Below are positions 29,147-38,600 of a DNA stretch of 64,000 bases, one piece after another. A model generated the notes under the pieces. The model had not been told where the DNA came from, searched no databases, and saw only the letters and a program-made list of their open reading frames with translations. Made by a program: the position numbers and the translations under genes. Source of the stretch: Neomicrococcus aestuarii. Lineage in GTDB: Bacteria > Actinomycetota > Actinomycetes > Actinomycetales > Micrococcaceae. Numbering within the stretch: the stretch's first letter is position 1; each line of letters starts with the position of its first letter. The stretch lies in the NCBI RefSeq assembly GCF_014201135.1, contig NZ_JACHDR010000001.1, positions 1,116,001-1,180,000 of the forward strand, read 5' to 3'.

Positions 29147-30058
29147 CTAGCCTTTGACGCCGCCAGCCGTCAGGCCGGAGGTGATGTAACGCTGCAAGAA
29201 CAAGAACAGAGCCATCACGGGAAGCGCGGCGAGGACGGCACCGGCAGCAAAGACGCCCCAGTTCTCCGAACGCTGCTCAGAGACGTAGGAGTACAAGCCC
29301 ACCGCGAGCGTCTGAGATTCCGGATCCGTCAGCACCACGGACGCGATCACGAACTCGGAGGAAATGCCAATGAAGCTCAGCAAACCCACCACCGCGAGGA
29401 TCGGAGTCACGAGCGGGAGGATGATCTGGAAGAACACCTGCACGTGGCTTGCGCCGTCAATGCGGGCGGATTCGTCGAGTGATTGCGGAACCGTGTTGAA
29501 GAAGCCGTACATGAGGTACGTGTTCACGCCGAGCGCGCCACCGAGGTACACCATGATCAAGCCCAGGCTGGAGCCCAGACCGATCGCGGGAATGATGTCG
29601 CCGAGGTAATTCAGCAGCAAGAAGATGGCCACCACGGTGAGCAGCTGCGGGAACATTTGCAGCAAGAGCAAGGAGAGCAGTCCCACGCGCCGACCCTTGA
29701 AGCGCATGCGGGAGAACGCGTAGGCCGCGAGCGCGCCAAGGAACACCGTCAGGGCGCTTGTGACCAGACCGATGATCAGCGTGTTCATGAACCACTTGCC
29801 GAACGGGCGCTCGGTGTCAGCGAAGAGCTGCTGGAAGTTGCCAAGATCAAAGCGGGAGAACAAGCTGTTGGAACCGGCCATGGTGCCGGAGGAGTCGAAC
29901 GCCGCCGAGAGCACATAGAGCAGCGGGAAGATCGAGAAGATGATCGCGACAATCGCCACGATGTGCCGCCACCCCTTCTCACGGAACCAGCGGCCGAACG
30001 GCATTTTGATCTCGCCGTTGGCGTTGGTGTTGCGCTGAGGAACCACTTCGCTGCTCAT
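29147..30058 (-). CDS. malG: Maltodextrin ABC transporter permease (MalG-type)
   Basis: A 303-residue inner-membrane permease with six predicted helices. The EAA loop is SLDESARIDGASHVQVFFQIILPL (about 205-228), which docks to the ATPase. It ends GLTAGGVKG, the usual MalG C-terminus. The ATG overlaps the malF TAA by one base (TAATG), so translation is coupled. The ATPase is not in the operon and is probably that at 24611-25768. Maltodextrin as substrate is inferred from the neighbouring GH13 enzyme and MalF form. Confidence 0.9.
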   Translation of the reverse strand: MSSEVVPQRNTNANGEIKMPFGRWFREKGWRHIVAIVAIIFSIFPLLYVLSAAFDSSGTMAGSNSLFSRFDLGNFQQLFADTERPFGKWFMNTLIIGLVTSALTVFLGALAAYAFSRMRFKGRRVGLLSLLLLQMFPQLLTVVAIFLLLNYLGDIIPAIGLGSSLGLIMVYLGGALGVNTYLMYGFFNTVPQSLDESARIDGASHVQVFFQIILPLVTPILAVVGLLSFIGISSEFVIASVVLTDPESQTLAVGLYSYVSEQRSENWGVFAAGAVLAALPVMALFLFLQRYITSGLTAGGVKG

Positions 30059-31671
30059 TAGTTGATCTCCTCGAGTGACTTGGTCTTGTTGAAGCTGACC
30101 GTAGAAATCACGGCCACAATGATGAAGATGATGATGGCCAGCGCGCTCGCGAGGCCGTAATCGCGGCCCGTGCCACCGAACGCCACCTTGTAAACCATGG
30201 TGATCAGGATGTCCGTGGCGCCCACGTCATACGTGGTGCCGTCGAAGCGCGGCCCACCGCCGGTGAGCATGTAGATCACGTTGAAGTTGTTGAAGTTGAA
30301 CGCGAAGCTGGAAATCAGCAACGGAGCAATGGAGACCAGCAAGAGCGGGAGCTTGATGGAGCGGAAGATGCGCCATGCGCTCGCGCCGTCCATGCGGGCG
30401 GCCTCGTCCACTTCTTCAGGCAAGGACTGCAAAGCGCCCGTGCACACCAAGAACATGTAGGGATAACCCAGCCACAGGTTCACCAAGAGCACGGAGAACT
30501 TAGCCAGCCACGGATCCGTGAGCCACGGGATGTCCGCTCCGCCCAGCAACGTGTTGTTGATGAAGCCGAATTCCGGGTTCAACAGGCCGGACCACACCAG
30601 GCCGGACAAGAACGCGGGGAAGGCGTACGGCAAGATCATCAGCACGCGGTAGATGCGCTTTCCGCGCAGGTCCGCACGGTTGAAAGCAATAGCCAAGAAG
30701 AGGCCAAGTGCGAACGTCGTCAGCACGGAGAAGAACGCGAAGGCGAACGTCCAGAGCGTTACTTGCCAGAGCGGTCCGGACAAGTTGGGGTCTGTGAAAG
30801 CGCGCTGGAAGTTCAAGAACCCAACGTCGATTTTCCAACCGGTGCTGAGCTGCTGGCCATCCGCGGTGGCGAACGCGCCCTGTCCGTTGTCCTTATAAAC
30901 GGCACCGGTCGTGGTGTCCGTGAAGGTGTCCGCGGCGGCGTCGTACTTCAGCTTTGGAGCAAAGACGTACGCCGTGGAGCCATCGCTTGTGGCAAGAGAG
31001 CCATCCGCCGGGTTATCAGAGATCGGGGCCTTAACAGCGGTGACGGCTTGCTGGTTCTGCAGCAAGTCCGTGAACGCGAGGGTGCGATACCCGTCAACGC
31101 CGGTCGCCTGACCGGTGGATGAAGTGGTGGACGGAGTCACTTCATGGAGCGGCTCGCCGGTGGTGCCGAGCTTCGCCGTACCGTCCGGTTCCGTCACCAG
31201 CAGGTAGAAGGTTCCATCCTTTTCCAGCACCGTGTTGGCGTACTGCGGTGAATCCGGAACACGCTCTTGAGCGGCCAGCTGGATGGAGGTGATGGCGTCT
31301 TCTTTCGAAGAGTTGTGGCCATCACCGTAGTTCGTGAACGCAATGTACGTGGAGTACGCCATCACGAAAACTTGGAAGAGCAAGAGGAAGAAGACGCCCG
31401 GGGCGAGGTACTTCGCGGGAAGACCACCGCGGCGCAAGTAGATCCAGTTGATCACCAGGGTGACTGCGAGCGCCACCGCGAAGATCAGCCATTCGTGCTG
31501 TGAAGCCAGCTGGATCAGCACATACACGGCGACCGCGTCCACGATGCCCAGCAGGGCAATCTTGGCCAGCGTGCCCAGAACTGAGTCCGGTGCGTGTTGC
31601 TTGCGTTGTTTCTTGACAGGCGGCTGCGGGGATTCAGCCTCGAGAGTCCCTACGGCAGATGCTCCGGACAT
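30058..31671 (-). CDS. malF: Maltodextrin ABC transporter permease (MalF-type)
   Basis: A 537-residue permease. About three helices near the N-terminus precede an external domain of roughly 150 residues (about 120-270), the hallmark of MalF. Further helices follow with the EAA loop LPEEVDEAARMDGASAWRIFRSIKLPLL. The first 25 residues are basic and cytosolic. It pairs with MalG to form the channel. It lies 147 bp after malE, with a strong stem-loop between (31766-31809) that may lower permease expression relative to the binding protein. Confidence 0.9.
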   Translation of the reverse strand: MSGASAVGTLEAESPQPPVKKQRKQHAPDSVLGTLAKIALLGIVDAVAVYVLIQLASQHEWLIFAVALAVTLVINWIYLRRGGLPAKYLAPGVFFLLLFQVFVMAYSTYIAFTNYGDGHNSSKEDAITSIQLAAQERVPDSPQYANTVLEKDGTFYLLVTEPDGTAKLGTTGEPLHEVTPSTTSSTGQATGVDGYRTLAFTDLLQNQQAVTAVKAPISDNPADGSLATSDGSTAYVFAPKLKYDAAADTFTDTTTGAVYKDNGQGAFATADGQQLSTGWKIDVGFLNFQRAFTDPNLSGPLWQVTLWTFAFAFFSVLTTFALGLFLAIAFNRADLRGKRIYRVLMILPYAFPAFLSGLVWSGLLNPEFGFINNTLLGGADIPWLTDPWLAKFSVLLVNLWLGYPYMFLVCTGALQSLPEEVDEAARMDGASAWRIFRSIKLPLLLVSIAPLLISSFAFNFNNFNVIYMLTGGGPRFDGTTYDVGATDILITMVYKVAFGGTGRDYGLASALAIIIFIIVAVISTVSFNKTKSLEEIN

Positions 31672-31765
31672 GCGCTAATTCTTCCTCACAAGGGTGCGAT
31701 TCACCGGGGCAGCCAGAACCTACTGGAACCACCACGGTGTGGGTCATCGGGGTTAAGAACAAGAA

Positions 31766-31809
31766 GTGCCGGGATGCCTCTTCGACGCTACGAAAAGGCA
31801 TCCCGGCAC
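31766..31809 (-). terminator. malE-malF intercistronic stem-loop
   Basis: A 14-bp perfect stem (31766-31779 with 31796-31809), followed on the minus strand by TTCTTGTTCTT. It is probably a partial terminator or 3'-end stabiliser giving excess MalE over MalFG. Confidence 0.75.
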
Positions 31810-31817
31810 ACCTGTTG

Positions 31818-33140
31818 CTAGGACTTGATCTTCGCCGCGATGTTGGCGGCCATCTTCTTCCACTCAGCTGCAGGATCGGCTACGCCGCCCTTGATGAGCT
31901 TGAGTTCGGTTGCTCCCCAGTCAGCCCAGACGGCATCCATTTGCGGGATGGCCGGCATCGGGAGACCGTTGGTGCCAATTTCACCGAAGGCCTTGACGAT
32001 CGGGTCAGCGGCAGCCTTGTCGAAGGACTCGATCAGTGCTGGAGGACGTCCGCCCTGATCAAAGAGGGAATCCTGAGCTTCAGCGAGGCTCAAGTAGTTG
32101 ACCACAAACTCGTTGGCGGCCAACGCGTTCTTGGACTTCGCGGAGATCATGAAACCGTTGACACCCACGAATGGCTGCGCTGGCTTGTCACCTGCCGTCG
32201 GGAGTGGGTCGACCACGAGGTCCACGCCGCCCTTAACTGCGTCAGGAACGTTCCATGGGCCGGAGAGGAAGTAGCCGGACTCGCCCTTGTTGAACTTCTC
32301 CTTGGCAATGTTTGCCGTGATGTTGGAGTTGAAGACCTTGGTGCCCTTGTCGCCCCACTCAGCGAGCTTCTTAGCGAATGCTGCGCCGCCTTCGGTGTCG
32401 AGGCCCAGCTTGGTGGCGTCGTAGCCGCCGTCCGCTCCGGTCTCAAACACCACAGAACCCAGCGAGGTCTGCAGTGGGTAGAGGTGGTATGGGTCGGCCT
32501 GCTTGGGGTCAAGACCCACGAGGAATGGGTACTTGGCGTCGCCGGCGGCAACGGCCTTCTTACCGGCTGCCACGACTTCTTCGAAGGTGGTTGCAGCTTC
32601 CGGAATGATCTTCTTGTTGCGCAAGAGGCCAATGTTTTCCACGGCGTATGGCAAGCCGTAGACCTGTCCTTCGTAAGTGAAGGCCTTGACGGCAACCGGG
32701 TTGAACAGGGAGGCTTTGTCGCCGAGCTGCACGGGTGCAACGACGCCGTTTTGGACCAGCTTGCCGAGCCAGTCGTGAGGGCCAACGATGATGTCCGGGC
32801 CCTTGCCCGTAGGAGCCTGGGTGATGAAGTCGTCGCGGACGGACGCGAAGTCCTTGACCACGAGCTTCACTTCAATGCCCTTGTCTGCCTTGAACTTGGC
32901 AGCAATATCCTTCAGAGCCGGGGAACGCTCGGCATCGGTCCACAACGTCAACGTTGCGGCGGCGCCGGTAGGTGCGGAAGAGGAGGAGGCAGCTGCGCTG
33001 GTGGACGCGGACGACGACGATGCCGTGCTCGTTCCACCGCTACATGCTGCAAGGGCGGCGGCAGCAGCCGTGCCCAAAGAACCGATCGCAAACGCGCGAC
33101 GGGTAACACTCTTGTTGAGGGTTTCGGAACGCACCTTCAT
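31818..33140 (-). CDS. malE: Maltose/maltodextrin-binding lipoprotein (MalE-type)
   Basis: A 440-residue extracellular solute-binding protein. The signal has twin arginines (VTRRAFAIGSLG) followed by a hydrophobic core and the lipobox LAAC (Cys33), so it is probably a Tat-exported lipoprotein. A Ser/Ala/Thr linker (about 36-60) precedes the family 1 binding fold (LTLWTDAERSPALKDIAAKF, GPDIIVGPHDWLGKL, YGLPYAVENIGLLRN). It is the first gene of the malEFG-GH13 operon, divergent from the LacI regulator, with operator-like palindromes in the shared region. Confidence 0.93.
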   Translation of the reverse strand: MKVRSETLNKSVTRRAFAIGSLGTAAAAALAACSGGTSTASSSSASTSAAASSSSAPTGAAATLTLWTDAERSPALKDIAAKFKADKGIEVKLVVKDFASVRDDFITQAPTGKGPDIIVGPHDWLGKLVQNGVVAPVQLGDKASLFNPVAVKAFTYEGQVYGLPYAVENIGLLRNKKIIPEAATTFEEVVAAGKKAVAAGDAKYPFLVGLDPKQADPYHLYPLQTSLGSVVFETGADGGYDATKLGLDTEGGAAFAKKLAEWGDKGTKVFNSNITANIAKEKFNKGESGYFLSGPWNVPDAVKGGVDLVVDPLPTAGDKPAQPFVGVNGFMISAKSKNALAANEFVVNYLSLAEAQDSLFDQGGRPPALIESFDKAAADPIVKAFGEIGTNGLPMPAIPQMDAVWADWGATELKLIKGGVADPAAEWKKMAANIAAKIKS

Positions 33141-33224
33141 TGGGTGAACCTTTCTTACAGGTCACAGTTCAGTGGGAGCCAACGTTGGCTTCACAGACGT
33201 GTAACACGGTATTTACAAACGCAA

Positions 33225-33240
33225 GTGTAAGCGTTTTCAC
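33225..33240. promoter_or_regulatory. LacI-type operator-like site 1 (malE side)
   Basis: GTGTAAGCGTTTTCAC is a pseudo-palindrome centred on C|G, as in LacI-family operators (half-sites agree at 6 of 8 positions). It lies 85 bp upstream of malE. Confidence 0.7.
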
Positions 33241-33261
33241 ATTCCACGTCCACCGGAAAAA

Positions 33262-33275
33262 GTGAAGCGGTTCAC
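33262..33275. promoter_or_regulatory. LacI-type operator-like site 2
   Basis: GTGAAGCGGTTCAC has perfect 5-bp arms (GTGAA/TTCAC) around a CG-containing centre. Confidence 0.6.
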
Positions 33276-33349
33276 ATCCTGTTTACCGAGAGTTTTCCGA
33301 AACATCGATTACTACCGCTTTAGTGCGCCAAAAACGGAAAATCTAGGGA

Positions 33350-33360
33350 GTACGACGACG
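33350..33360 (+). repeat. Intergenic copy of the dispersed TACGACGACGC motif
   Basis: TACGACGACGC followed by TGGC lies in the malE-lacI intergenic region, between operator-like sites 2 and 3. No gene covers it, so codon use cannot explain it. Confidence 0.6.
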
Positions 33361-33380
33361 CTGGCTTGCGAAAGTGCCGA

Positions 33381-33396
33381 GTGGAAACGGTTACAT
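33381..33396. promoter_or_regulatory. LacI-type operator-like site 3 (regulator side)
   Basis: GTGGAAACGGTTACAT, read in reverse as TGTAACCGTTTCCA, shares TGTAA-C-GTTT-CA with site 1. It lies 29 bp upstream of the lacI-family ATG and could mediate autoregulation. Confidence 0.65.
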
Positions 33397-33424
33397 TCGG
33401 CGCGGTTTAGCTTAGGATTGGCGC

Positions 33425-34447
33425 ATGCCCAGTATTCGCGATGTTGCGTCACGCGCCGGAGTTTCGGTTGCCACCGTTTCGCGAGCGCTCACCGGGCGCG
33501 GCAAAGTCTCCTCAAACACTAAATCGGCCGTCGAATCCGCCGCGCGCGACCTGGGCTACGTAGCCTCCGTCACCGCGTCCGCACTCGCCTCGGGTCGCAC
33601 GCGAAACGTGGGCATCGTGCTCCCCACTGTGGGCCGCTGGTACTACTCCTCGCTGCTTCAAGCTGTTGCGAGTGAGTTCAATAAGGCCGGCTACGACCTA
33701 GCGCTGTACACCACCGAGAACGATGAACTGTATCGACGCAAGATCTTCTCCGATTTCCTCTTGCGAAAACGCCTCGATGCCGTCATTTCTGTGACGCTCA
33801 AGCCAACGGAGGATGAGCTCGAACAGCTGGCGAAGGTCGGCCGACCGCTCATTGCCGTTGGCGGCGCTATTCCGAACGTGGCCACCATCCGCGTCGACGA
33901 AGTCTCGATCGCTGAGCTGGCTACGGAACACCTCTTGAGCCTGGGACACAAGAACATCGCGTTCGTCGGCTCGCCTGAAGTAGTGGACGCCGACTTCCAG
34001 CTCACGAGCTCGCGTGAACGCGGCTATCTCAACGCCATGGACGCCGCCAGGCTGGAAGTTCCTCCCGAATGGCGCATCCCTGCGGATTACACCACCGCGA
34101 CCGCTTATCAGCGCGTGAGAAACTTACTGGTCAATCCGCGACTGAAACCTACGGCGTTCTTTTGCGCTTCGGACGAGATGGCCTTCGGTGCTATCATGGC
34201 CGCTCGCGATCTGGGCTACGACGTGCCCCGAGATATTTCCGTGATCGGCATCGACGGTCATGAGATTGGCGAGCTCTTCGGCCTGACCACCATCGCCCAA
34301 TTCCCAGGACTTCAAGGCGCGGCCGCAGCCCGCAAGACGCTGGCTATGTTGGGCGAGACCACGCTGGACTCTGATCCCACGGAGAGCTTCTTTTCCACCG
34401 AATTCATTGCGCGGTTCTCCACAGCTCCCCCACCGTCTCTGACTTAG
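33425..34447 (+). CDS. LacI-family transcriptional regulator of maltodextrin use
   Basis: A 340-residue regulator. The HTH and hinge (residues 3-60) read IRDVASRAGVSVATVSRALTGRGKVS and ASALASGRTRNVGIV. The periplasmic-binding-like effector domain runs from 60 to 330, with AFFCASDEMAFGAIMAARDLGYDVP. It is divergent from malE, so it most likely represses malEFG-GH13 with a maltodextrin inducer (inference). TTAGGA lies 8 nt before the ATG. Its 3' end overlaps the FUSC gene's 3' end by 4 bp, tail to tail. A motif copy TACGACGACGC lies just upstream at 33350-33360. Confidence 0.92.
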   Translation: MPSIRDVASRAGVSVATVSRALTGRGKVSSNTKSAVESAARDLGYVASVTASALASGRTRNVGIVLPTVGRWYYSSLLQAVASEFNKAGYDLALYTTENDELYRRKIFSDFLLRKRLDAVISVTLKPTEDELEQLAKVGRPLIAVGGAIPNVATIRVDEVSIAELATEHLLSLGHKNIAFVGSPEVVDADFQLTSSRERGYLNAMDAARLEVPPEWRIPADYTTATAYQRVRNLLVNPRLKPTAFFCASDEMAFGAIMAARDLGYDVPRDISVIGIDGHEIGELFGLTTIAQFPGLQGAAAARKTLAMLGETTLDSDPTESFFSTEFIARFSTAPPPSLT

Positions 34448-35538
34448 TTGACGGAAGACGCTGCGTTCGCTGAGAGGCGGCGACGGATAGCATTGCCGAT
34501 CATCGAACCAACGACCATGGTCAGGATGCCGACGATCGCGCCGATAACGGTTTCCACCAGCCGGTCATACACGAGTCCATCGGTGGTTCCCGACGACAAC
34601 CCTGTGCCCACCAAGGCCAGAGGCGTGACGAAGATTTGGGCGAAGAAGTAGTTCCTGGCAATGAACATTTCGGCGGTGAACTGCATCAAACCAATGATCA
34701 AAATCGTGACCACGGCGCCTGGATTGATCGCCACAATGAGCGCCATAAGAACCAAGCCCACGAGAGTTCCCAAAATACGGTGGACACCGCGAGCAAGTCG
34801 GTGTCGCATGGTTTTACCTACCAACGGAACAACCGCCGCGACCATAGCCCAGTAGTTGTGGCTGGTCTGGAAAATTGGTGACAACAACGTGGCCAAGGAT
34901 CCTGCGGCCGCAGCGGCCACAAAATATAGGGCCGATTCAATGGCGAAAGCTTTTTGGAGCTCCGCAGTGAACGGCTTGACCGGGCTGACTTGCCACTCAG
35001 TGCGACGGCTAGGGAGCAATCGACCCGCGAGCCCCACGAAGAGCGCCAACATGATGGTGCAGGTAGTGGTGAACATGCTGTCAGAAACACTAGGTAGGTT
35101 CGGCGCTGAAGCGATCGCTGCGAACGCGAAGATGTGGAACAGCGAGCCTGCCGGGCGCACCCGCAGGATCGACGTCAGGTAAGTACACACGCCGGCCACC
35201 ACGGAGGTCAGCGCTACCAGCGTCCACAGTCCACGCGTGGTTCCGTGCTCAATCCAATACGTCGAGGCGAACCACGCGATCAGGATGAGGATCCAGAACA
35301 GCGCACCCGTTTTTAACTGAGCGATGAGTCGGTTCAGGTGTCCCGGAACTCGTCCGTAAACGTTCACGAACGCACCGAACACCGCGAAAATCGCGAGGTC
35401 CAGACGGTCAATGACCAAGAGGAAAACTAGCGGCAGAAAAACGCCAATTCCACAGCGCAAAGCAACCCAGTGATCCTCACCAGAAGGACCGAGTTTGAAA
35501 ATATTGCGCAGGTTCAGGGGATCGTGTTCTTTTGTCAT
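34444..35538 (-). CDS. FUSC-family membrane protein (putative aromatic-acid exporter type)
   Basis: A 364-residue integral membrane protein with two blocks of helices (about 25-165 and 205-345), each with the FUSC pattern (HWVALRCGIGVFLPLVFLL; HNYWAMVAAVVPLVGKTMRHRLARGVHRILGTLVG). Relatives include AaeB/YccS-like exporters; the substrate is unknown. ATG 35538 is chosen because MTKEHDPLNL begins a plausible cytosolic tail; the frame is open for 16 codons upstream. It overlaps the lacI-family gene tail to tail. Confidence 0.82.
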   Translation of the reverse strand: MTKEHDPLNLRNIFKLGPSGEDHWVALRCGIGVFLPLVFLLVIDRLDLAIFAVFGAFVNVYGRVPGHLNRLIAQLKTGALFWILILIAWFASTYWIEHGTTRGLWTLVALTSVVAGVCTYLTSILRVRPAGSLFHIFAFAAIASAPNLPSVSDSMFTTTCTIMLALFVGLAGRLLPSRRTEWQVSPVKPFTAELQKAFAIESALYFVAAAAAGSLATLLSPIFQTSHNYWAMVAAVVPLVGKTMRHRLARGVHRILGTLVGLVLMALIVAINPGAVVTILIIGLMQFTAEMFIARNYFFAQIFVTPLALVGTGLSSGTTDGLVYDRLVETVIGAIVGILTMVVGSMIGNAIRRRLSANAASSVN

Positions 35539-35662
35539 CAGCTTTAGGTTACGCCGCGGAAAGCCGCAGCCCGTGCCCCTCGTCACCCCCCGATCAAACT
35601 GAGGAAACTACGGGACGCGAGCTGCGGCGTCGTACTACTATGTGCCCTTATTTCAGCGGATC

Positions 35663-38600
35663 CTAGGCCTGCTGCGAGACCATCGAATTACGAAGATCAG
35701 CAGTGCGGGCCTCATCAATCTGTAGCTTGCCGTCGACCTCAACAATGGCCACGCCGTAATCACGAGCGGCAGCCTCAATGTTCGTGAAGCCGTCCAGGAC
35801 GTCCTCAAGAACCTGAGCGGGTACGCGCTTGCGAGGATCCCCAAAACCACCGGAGCTAGGAACCGTAATCTGGATGGAATCGCCGGCAAGAATCTGACGT
35901 CCCGTCACCTTGGACGGCCAAGACTCTTCACCATCGCGACCCGGGTTCTTGATCAGCGAAGCGTTCAAGCCGTCGTGTCCGCCGAAAGCACCCCAAGGAA
36001 CGTCCGAATCGTGACGCTCACCCTCACACGTGATGATGGTGTCCGTCAGAAAGGTGTTCTCGCGAACAATGCCGATGCCCCCGCGGTATTCGCCGGCAGC
36101 CGCGACATCGTCACGCAACTCGTAGCGATCCGTGCGCATCGGGAAGCGCCACTCGAGCTCTTCAATAGGGTTGTTACGCGTGTTGGCGATCAGGTTGTCC
36201 ACGGAGTCCGGACCATCGGAGTTGTGGCGGCCACCGTAGGAGCCCTCATTCACTTCGAGGTACACCCAGTACTCGCCGGAGTTCTGATCCCAGCCGGAGT
36301 AGGACATGAAGTGAATGTGCGCGGAGTTGCCGGCCGTGACCTTTTCAGGAATAACCGGTGCCAGAGCGCGAAGCGCCAAGTCAACGGCACGCTGCACTTG
36401 CGAGAAGCGAGAGAACGTGGCCGCAGGGTAGGTGGGGTTGAAGATCGTGCCTTCCGGCGCAATCACCTTGAGCGGCTTCAACATACCTTCGTTCTGTGGC
36501 ACGAAGACCGGGAACGCCACCTCATCCAGGAAGATCATGCGGGTGATGAAGGTGAACGCGGAGACCGTAGTTCCTTCGAACGCACAGTTGTAGGCGGTCG
36601 GGACCTGCTCGCTAGAGCCGGTGAGATCGTACGTGATCTCATCCCCTTCAACAATGACCTTGACCTTGATGGGCAACTGCTTACCGTAGTTGCGGCCATC
36701 GTCATCCAAGTAGCCGACCTCGGTCTCGTACTCACCATCAGGGATCTTCGCGATTTCCTGACGCAGCATGCGCTCGGAGTAGTCGATCCACGCCTGGCCA
36801 GATTCACGAACCGCGTCCAAGCCGTACTTGCCGATCAAACCGAGGTAGCGCTTAGAGGCCAAGGAGCACGCGGCGATCATGGCTTCAATGTCACCGCGGT
36901 TGCTAGTCGGCGTCCGGGTGTTGTTCATGATGTGGTTGATCAAGGAGGTCTGGCGAACGCCCTTCTCCTGGATCTTGACCGCGCGGAAGATGGTGCCTTC
37001 AGACTGAATGTCTTGGATGTCCACCATGAGGCCGGAGAACGCACCACCATTGTCGATGAGCTGACCCGAAGCGCCTGCGAAACCAACAAGCTCGCCCTCA
37101 TGGAAGATCGGGGTGATGATCGCGACGTCCGGCGAGTGCGTGGCACCCAAATACGGGTCATTGTGGAGGATGATGTCACCCTCGTGGATGTCCTCGCCGA
37201 GAACTGACATCACACCGCGCACAATCTTCGGCATGGAGCCCATGAACATAGGAGTGGAGTCCGATTCTGCAAGGACATTGCCCTCCTTGTCGAAGAGGCC
37301 CGCACCCAAGTCCTCAGATTCGCGGATGATCGACGAGTAGGACATGCGGAACAGGACCGAAGCCATTTCCTTTGCAGCCGAGGTCAGCGCTCCGCCGATC
37401 ACACGCATGAGGATTGGCGTTGCCAACTTCTCAGCGTCTTCTTCAGTCTTTGCGGGGCAATCGATGATCATGTTGCCCGTGTGGTCAATGCGGCCCTTGA
37501 AGAACGGCGGAACCACCACAGTGGAGTCGTACTGCTCAATGATGGCAGGGCCTTCGAAAGTCTGGCCGGCACTCATCTCTTCGCGGTTGTAGAACGCGGT
37601 ATCAAACGCCTCTGGTTTGCCGTGGCTCGTGAAGTACACGGGACGGCGGGTGATGAGGGCGTCTTCGAGGGTCTTGCCGCTGGCTGGAACCTTGGGAGCG
37701 GTGAGCTCATCGACCTTACCGATGGCCTCGACGCGGATATTGACGAGCTCAACGCCGCTTTCCTTGAAGCGGTGACCGTATTCGGCCTCGTGAGCTTCGT
37801 GGAACAAGCGCTCCGTCTCTGCCAACCATTCGTCCGTGATCTCTCCGTCAGGAACAGAGAATCGGATTTCGTAGCCCTGGCCCTCATAGCGAGCATCTGC
37901 CAAGCGACGAATCACACGGCGGTCCTCGGAGATGTGGTCTGCTTCGAACTGACGGTTTGCATCGGCTTGAAGCGCTGCGTAGGAAGCGTTGAGCTGCCAC
38001 TTGTCTGCGGTAGCCAGCTGGAATCGGGCCGTCGCCACGAACTCGTACTTCTGATCCGTCGCGAGCAAGCCCGTCGCGGCCAAGATACCCGGGTGAGCGG
38101 GCACCAGAACGTGAGGGATCTCGAGCTCTTCGGCAATTTCACACACAAACAGAGCGCCGGCGCCGCCGCCGGCAACCAAGGTGAAGTCACGAGGGTCGTA
38201 TCCACGGCGCACCGAGTTCTGCTCGATGGCCTGGCTCATGCCGAACTTCTGAATCTGCAGAGCGCCGAGAGCTGCTTCTTCAATGCTCATGTTGAGCTTG
38301 GAAGAGACCTTCTCCATGGCAACGCGAGACTTTTCTGGATTCAGCTCAAGAGAGCTGCCGGCCAAACCGCGGTCCGTGCGCATGCGACCCAAGATCACCT
38401 GAGCATCCGTGGAGGTGGGCTCCACGCCGCCGCGCTGGTAACAAGCAGGGCCGGGAACTGCGCCCGCAGACTGCGGCCCCACACGGAAGACGCCGCCGGC
38501 GTCCACGTACGCGATCGAGCCACCGCCTGCGCCAATGGTGTCGATGTCAACCATGGGAACCATGGCCTGGTAATCGCCAATCTTGGTATCCAGCAAGTGG

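Noticed and set aside
31659-33230. A 523-codon plus-strand open frame opposite malE
   Set aside because: It is a shadow of the GC-rich malE gene, with no start signal or recognisable domain.
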